DNA of 9,385 nucleotides from UBA3071 sp965369635. Lineage in GTDB: Bacteria > Chloroflexota > Anaerolineae > UBA3071. The notes below the pieces were generated by a model. The model saw nothing but the letters and a program-made list of their open reading frames with translations, was not told the DNA's origin and searched no databases. The DNA lies in contig CBDURC010000120.1 in NCBI GenBank assembly GCA_965369635.1, positions 1 through 9,385 of the forward strand, in the 5' to 3' direction. The translations under genes were made by a program, and so were the position numbers. Below are positions 6,266 to 9,385 of this stretch, one piece after another. How positions within the stretch are numbered: position 1 is the first letter of the stretch; the number at the start of each line of letters is the position of its first letter.

Positions 6266-8803
6266 CTAACCTCCAAGGGCCTCTTCTAGCATTTCCTGCA
6301 CACCATCCGTCCCGGCAGCACTCTCACTGACCTGCAATTCGATCTCCCCTTCTTCATCCACGTCAATGGTGACCGCATCGCCCGGCTGGAACTCGCCAGC
6401 CAGCAGCATCTCGCTCAGAGGGTCCTCCACCTGGGCCTGGATGACCCGCCGCAGGGGACGGGCGCCGAACTCAGGGTTGTATCCTTCGTCAGCCAGCTTC
6501 TCCCTGGCCGGTTCGGTAGCTTGCAGCGTGATCTCCTGTTCGCCCAGTTGCTGCTGCACCCGCTTCAGCTCCAGGCCAACGATCTGCTTGATCTCCTCCC
6601 GCGTCAGCGCACGAAAGACCATCACTGAATCAATGCGGTTGCGGAACTCCGGGCGAAACGTCCGATCGAATTCAGCCAGTACCTTATGGCGCATCTCCTG
6701 ATAGTCGCGCTCCCGTTCCTCCGGCGTGAACGAACGGTCCTCTTCCTCCTTCCTCTTGGCCTGGAAGCCCAGCGTTGCTGAGCGCTTGATCAACTCCGCG
6801 CCGATGTTAGAGGTCATGATGACAATGGTGTTGCGGAAGTCCACCTTGCGCCCTCTGGCGTCAGAAAGCTGGCCATCCTCCATGATCTGCAGCAGCATGT
6901 TGAAGGCGTCGGGGTGAGCTTTCTCGATCTCATCGAAGCAGATGACGGAGTAAGGGCGGCGGCGGATGGCCTCCGTCAGTTGCCCCGCCTCCTCGTAGCC
7001 GACGTAGCCGGGGGGCGCGCCAACCAGCCGGGCCACGCTGTGCCGCTCCATGAATTCCGACATGTCCAGTTGCAGCAGCGCGTCTTCGCTGCCGAACATG
7101 AACTCAGCCAACGCCTTGGCCAGCAGAGTCTTGCCCACTCCCGTGGGACCCAGGAAGACGAAGCTCCCGATGGGGCGTCGGGGGTCTTTCAGTCCTGTCC
7201 GCGCTCGACGCACTGCCTTGGCAATAGTGCAGATAGGCTCGTCCTGCCCCACCATCCGTTCGTGCATCGTTTCTTCCATTTGCAGCAGCCGCTCCGATTC
7301 CCCTGCCGCGATGCGGGCAACGGGCACGCCGGTCCACATGCTCACCACCTCGGCCACGTCGTCGGCGGCGACGCTGGGCCGCTCGGCGGCCGACGCCCAA
7401 TCCAGCCGCATCTGTTCCACCCGATCCTGCCACTCTCGAGCGCTGCGGCTCAGAGCAATGGCTTCTTCGGTACGTTCGGCCACCAGGGCCTCTTGCCGCT
7501 GCTTCTCCACCGTCCGCAGGCTAGTGAAGGCTTCACGCAAGGCCACGGCCCGAGGTGTCTTGTACATTCTCACCCGAGAGGCGGCTTCGTCAATGGCGTC
7601 TATAGCCTTGTCGGGCAGGAAGCGATCGGTCACGTACCGAGCCGTTAGTTGGGCGGCAGCGCATACCGCCGCGTCGCTGATCTGCAGGTTGTGATGCGCC
7701 TCGTAGCGTCCCTTAACCCCGCGCAGAATGTCAATGGTCTCCTCGACGGTCGGTTCTTCCACCAGCACAGGCTGGAAGCGCCGTTCCAGCGACGCATCGC
7801 CTTCGATCCGCTTGCGGTATTCGGACAGGGTGGTGGCGCCTATGCACTGCAGTTCGCCGCGTGCCAAGGCGGGCTTGAGGATGTTGGCAGCGTCCACTGA
7901 GCTGCCTGCGGCACCGGCTCCCACCAACATGTGAACCTCGTCAATGAAAAGGATGGATCCGCTGTTCTTGATCTCTTCAATGACTTTCTTGAGCCGCTGT
8001 TCGAACTGCCCGCGGTAAGCGGTTCCGGCGACGAGGCTGCCGACGTCTAACATCAGCACACGCTTGTCCTGCAAGGACTCCGGCACATCGCCTGCCACTA
8101 TGCGCTGAGCGATCCCTTCCACGATGGCTGTTTTGCCCACTCCGGGCTCGCCGACGAGGGCGGGGTTGTTCTTCGTTCGGCGGGAGAGGATTTGGATAAC
8201 TCGCTCGATCTCTTTCTCGCGACCTATGACGGGATCGAGTTTCTCTGCCGCTGCCTGCGCGGTGAGGTCAATCGCCAATTCGTCCAGTAGCTTGGTCTGG
8301 GGGCGTGACGGCTTGCCCTTTGCGGCCCTTTCCGGCGTCGTCTCTTCCGCTTCCAGCAGATGGCGCACAGCAGCCGTGCGCACCTGTTTGGGGTCCATTC
8401 CCAGCTTTTCCAGCACCTGTACGGCGATGCATTCTCCCTGATCCAACAGGCCCAACAGCAGGTGACCGGGGTTGATGTAGTGGTGACCCATGTCGCGCGC
8501 CTCGTCAACGGCGGACTGGATCACTCGCTTTGTGCTCGGCGTCAAGGCGGGCTGGCTCACCCTCTTGCCCTCTCTCCTGCCCGCTCTCTTGGACATCACG
8601 CGTGCCAGGGTGCGGGTGACGTGCGCTGGTTTCACGTCCATCGCCTTCAGCACTTTGACCGTGATGCCGTCATCCTCTTTTACGAGTCCCAGCAGCAGAT
8701 GCTCTGTGCCAACGTAGTCGTGATTCAGGTGGCGCGCCTCTTCTACCGCCTGACTGAGCACTTGTTGCGTCTTCTTCGCAAAGCGATTGATCTTCTCTGT
8801 CAT
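6266..8803 (-). CDS. clpC: ATP-dependent Clp protease ATP-binding subunit ClpC
   Basis: A hexameric AAA+ unfoldase that feeds damaged or tagged proteins to the ClpP peptidase in the cytoplasm. 845 residues from the ATG at 8803. The N-domain has two Clp repeats (about 14-65 and 90-145, with GTEHLLLGL and NPGHLLLGL). AAA1 has Walker A GEPGVGKT at 218-225, Walker B LFIDEVH with D288 and E289, and arginine fingers R341/R342. A short coiled M domain (about 415-470) is ClpC-like; ClpB's would be about twice as long. AAA2 has Walker A GPTGVGKT at 552-559, Walker B CFDEIEKAH with D624 and E625, and sensor-2 GARPLRR starting at 780. LGF at 678-680 fits the ClpP-docking loop, which ClpB lacks. The start MTEKINRFAKKTQQVL is chosen over upstream GTG codons because it matches the family; AGGTG lies 8 nt upstream. 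No McsA, McsB or CtsR gene is adjacent, and I find no CtsR- or HrcA-type operator upstream. Confidence 0.96.
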   Translation of the reverse strand: MTEKINRFAKKTQQVLSQAVEEARHLNHDYVGTEHLLLGLVKEDDGITVKVLKAMDVKPAHVTRTLARVMSKRAGRREGKRVSQPALTPSTKRVIQSAVDEARDMGHHYINPGHLLLGLLDQGECIAVQVLEKLGMDPKQVRTAAVRHLLEAEETTPERAAKGKPSRPQTKLLDELAIDLTAQAAAEKLDPVIGREKEIERVIQILSRRTKNNPALVGEPGVGKTAIVEGIAQRIVAGDVPESLQDKRVLMLDVGSLVAGTAYRGQFEQRLKKVIEEIKNSGSILFIDEVHMLVGAGAAGSSVDAANILKPALARGELQCIGATTLSEYRKRIEGDASLERRFQPVLVEEPTVEETIDILRGVKGRYEAHHNLQISDAAVCAAAQLTARYVTDRFLPDKAIDAIDEAASRVRMYKTPRAVALREAFTSLRTVEKQRQEALVAERTEEAIALSRSAREWQDRVEQMRLDWASAAERPSVAADDVAEVVSMWTGVPVARIAAGESERLLQMEETMHERMVGQDEPICTIAKAVRRARTGLKDPRRPIGSFVFLGPTGVGKTLLAKALAEFMFGSEDALLQLDMSEFMERHSVARLVGAPPGYVGYEEAGQLTEAIRRRPYSVICFDEIEKAHPDAFNMLLQIMEDGQLSDARGRKVDFRNTIVIMTSNIGAELIKRSATLGFQAKRKEEEDRSFTPEERERDYQEMRHKVLAEFDRTFRPEFRNRIDSVMVFRALTREEIKQIVGLELKRVQQQLGEQEITLQATEPAREKLADEGYNPEFGARPLRRVIQAQVEDPLSEMLLAGEFQPGDAVTIDVDEEGEIELQVSESAAGTDGVQEMLEEALGG

Positions 8804-9100
8804 CACTAACACCTGACGTTCGAAGCCCAAGGCCACGGCTTGAACATGCCTCTGCGGTAGCTCCCCAGTCTATCTCTCAGACGCTACGCTTGCACGTGAT
8901 CGCATTTGCTTCGAAGTCCAGAAGCAGAGCTTCTGGACTTCAGGAATGCGCAATGCGGTCACGTGATACACCGAGCCCGCCAAGCCCTCGTGCCAGATTC
9001 CCTGAGCGAATGCGGGCGGTGCTCACCCTGCGCTTTCCAGCGCCGGAAGCGTGTCTATTCTATGCTGTTCAGCGATGTATCGATGGACGGATGATTTCCG
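8804..9100. other. Intergenic region upstream of clpC
   Basis: 297 nt between the stop of the acidic-tail gene and clpC. It must hold either the clpC promoter or readthrough from the upstream gene, but I find no convincing -35/-10 pair; TAGAAT near 9055 on the minus strand has no good -35 partner. The one clear structure is the nested inverted repeat at 8893-8965. Open frames here overlap these features and lack protein-like composition, so I call no gene. Confidence 0.6.
8893..8965. repeat. Nested inverted repeat (large hairpin or cruciform) upstream of clpC
   Basis: The inner arms are perfect over 13 bp: GAAGTCCAGAAGC (8913-8925) and GCTTCTGGACTTC (8929-8941), with a 3-nt AGA loop. Outer arms enclose them: CACGTGATCGCATTTG (8893-8908) against CAATGCGGTCACGTG (8951-8965), matching as CACGTGA-y-CGCATT-G with one wobble and one extra base. 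CACGTG itself is palindromic. No T-run follows on either strand, so it is not a standard intrinsic terminator. Candidates are a U-tract-less terminator of the upstream gene, a protein-binding site acting on clpC, or a remnant of a small palindromic mobile repeat. Confidence 0.85.
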
Positions 9101-9385
9101 CTAGTCTTCTTGGCTCTCGACGTTCGCTTCCTCGTCGTCGGCAGACTCAGCTTCTGCCTCTTCAGCGGCCGGCTCAGCCTCTGCTTCCTCATCAGCAGCG
9201 GGTTCAGCTTCCACAGTCTCAGCCTCTGCTTCCTCGGCGACCGGAGGTTCGGCCTCCGCTTCCTCGTCAGCGGGTTCGGCGTCTGCCTCCTCAGTGATGG
9301 GTTCAGCCGCCACTGCCTCAGGCTCTGGCCCAGCCTCTGCTTCCTCGGTGTCCGGAGGTTCAGCTTCCGCTTCCTCGGTGACGAG
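9101..9385 (-). CDS. C-terminal Glu/Ala/Pro-repeat tail of an unidentified protein, 5' end outside window
   Basis: The frame is open from the window edge to the TAG at 9103-9101, so 94 C-terminal residues are visible. They are repeats of about 8-10 residues built on EEAEAEP, with EEADAEPAD and EEAEAESADD variants, ending in EEANVESQED. There is no Lys, Arg or His, so the tail is very strongly acidic and surely disordered. At DNA level, copies of a CAGCCTCTGCTTCCTC-like sequence on the plus strand show recent expansion. Such tails occur on ribosomal and RNA-binding proteins and on chaperones in some bacteria, but nothing visible identifies the body of this protein. The GTG at 9313 is internal and is not a start. 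Confidence 0.8.
   Translation of the reverse strand, partial: LVTEEAEAEPPDTEEAEAGPEPEAVAAEPITEEADAEPADEEAEAEPPVAEEAEAETVEAEPAADEEAEAEPAAEEAEAESADDEEANVESQED

Noticed and set aside
6914..7648. 244-residue plus-strand open frame opposite clpC
   Set aside because: It is fully antisense to ClpC, with no ribosome binding site or protein-like motif.
6266..8803. ClpB disaggregase instead of ClpC
   Set aside because: The middle domain is short, an LGF ClpP-docking tripeptide is present, and the N-terminus is ClpC-like.
8893..8965. Intrinsic terminator of the acidic-tail gene, or a CIRCE/CtsR operator for clpC
   Set aside because: No T-run follows the hairpin on either strand, and neither TTAGCACTC-N9-GAGTGCTAA nor the AGTCAAA tandem heptad is present.
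9101..9313. A separate 70-residue acidic protein starting at GTG 9313
   Set aside because: The same repeat pattern continues in frame upstream to the window edge, so this is only the tail of a longer gene.

Overview
The window looks like a chromosomal housekeeping segment from a GC-rich bacterium, most plausibly a member of the Chloroflexota (Anaerolineae-like). This rests on a T-box-controlled pheST operon in a GC-rich genome, the particular PheS motif-2 and four-cysteine variant, a TIGR02436-type four-helix-bundle gene tucked into an operon, and short degenerate heptamer/octamer repeats. The lineage is an inference; no rRNA or other decisive marker is present. Every gene I can support is on the minus strand, so the biological order runs from high to low coordinates.

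Layout in transcription order. (1) 9385-9101: the C-terminal 94 residues of a protein with a lysine- and arginine-free Glu/Ala/Pro repeat tail. (2) 9100-8804: an intergenic region with a striking nested inverted repeat. (3) 8803-6266: clpC, a complete two-AAA+-domain ClpP-partner unfoldase, closed by a strong intrinsic terminator (6215-6182). (4) Directly behind that terminator, a near-consensus sigma-70 promoter (6179-6151) starts a two-gene unit: radA (6044-4677) and a small lipoprotein gene (4677-4207) whose start overlaps the radA stop. (5) A second near-consensus promoter (4165-4136) starts the phenylalanyl-tRNA synthetase operon. Its leader is a T-box riboswitch with a likely UUC (Phe) specifier, the T-box core sequence and a 10-bp terminator ending in U5. 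(6) pheS (3689-2667), a four-helix-bundle gene (2521-2078) and pheT (2081 to the window edge, 3' end missing) follow.

How the genes work together: PheS and PheT form the heterotetrameric enzyme that charges tRNA-Phe, and uncharged tRNA-Phe should switch the T-box to readthrough, giving feedback control. RadA is a recombination helicase, and ClpC a proteostasis unfoldase; both are housekeeping functions without an evident link to pheST.

The unusual material is small-scale. A TIGR02436-like cassette sits between pheS and pheT, overlaps the pheT start by 4 nt, and is preceded by nine copies of a degenerate 7-8-nt unit. Its recognisable N-terminal coding sequence extends upstream of the first usable ATG and is broken from an earlier in-frame ATG by an amber codon lying in the repeat. 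A second element built from similar-sized units is inserted in frame inside pheT and encodes about 21 extra residues. I see no phage, insertion sequence, CRISPR array, toxin-antitoxin or defence system.
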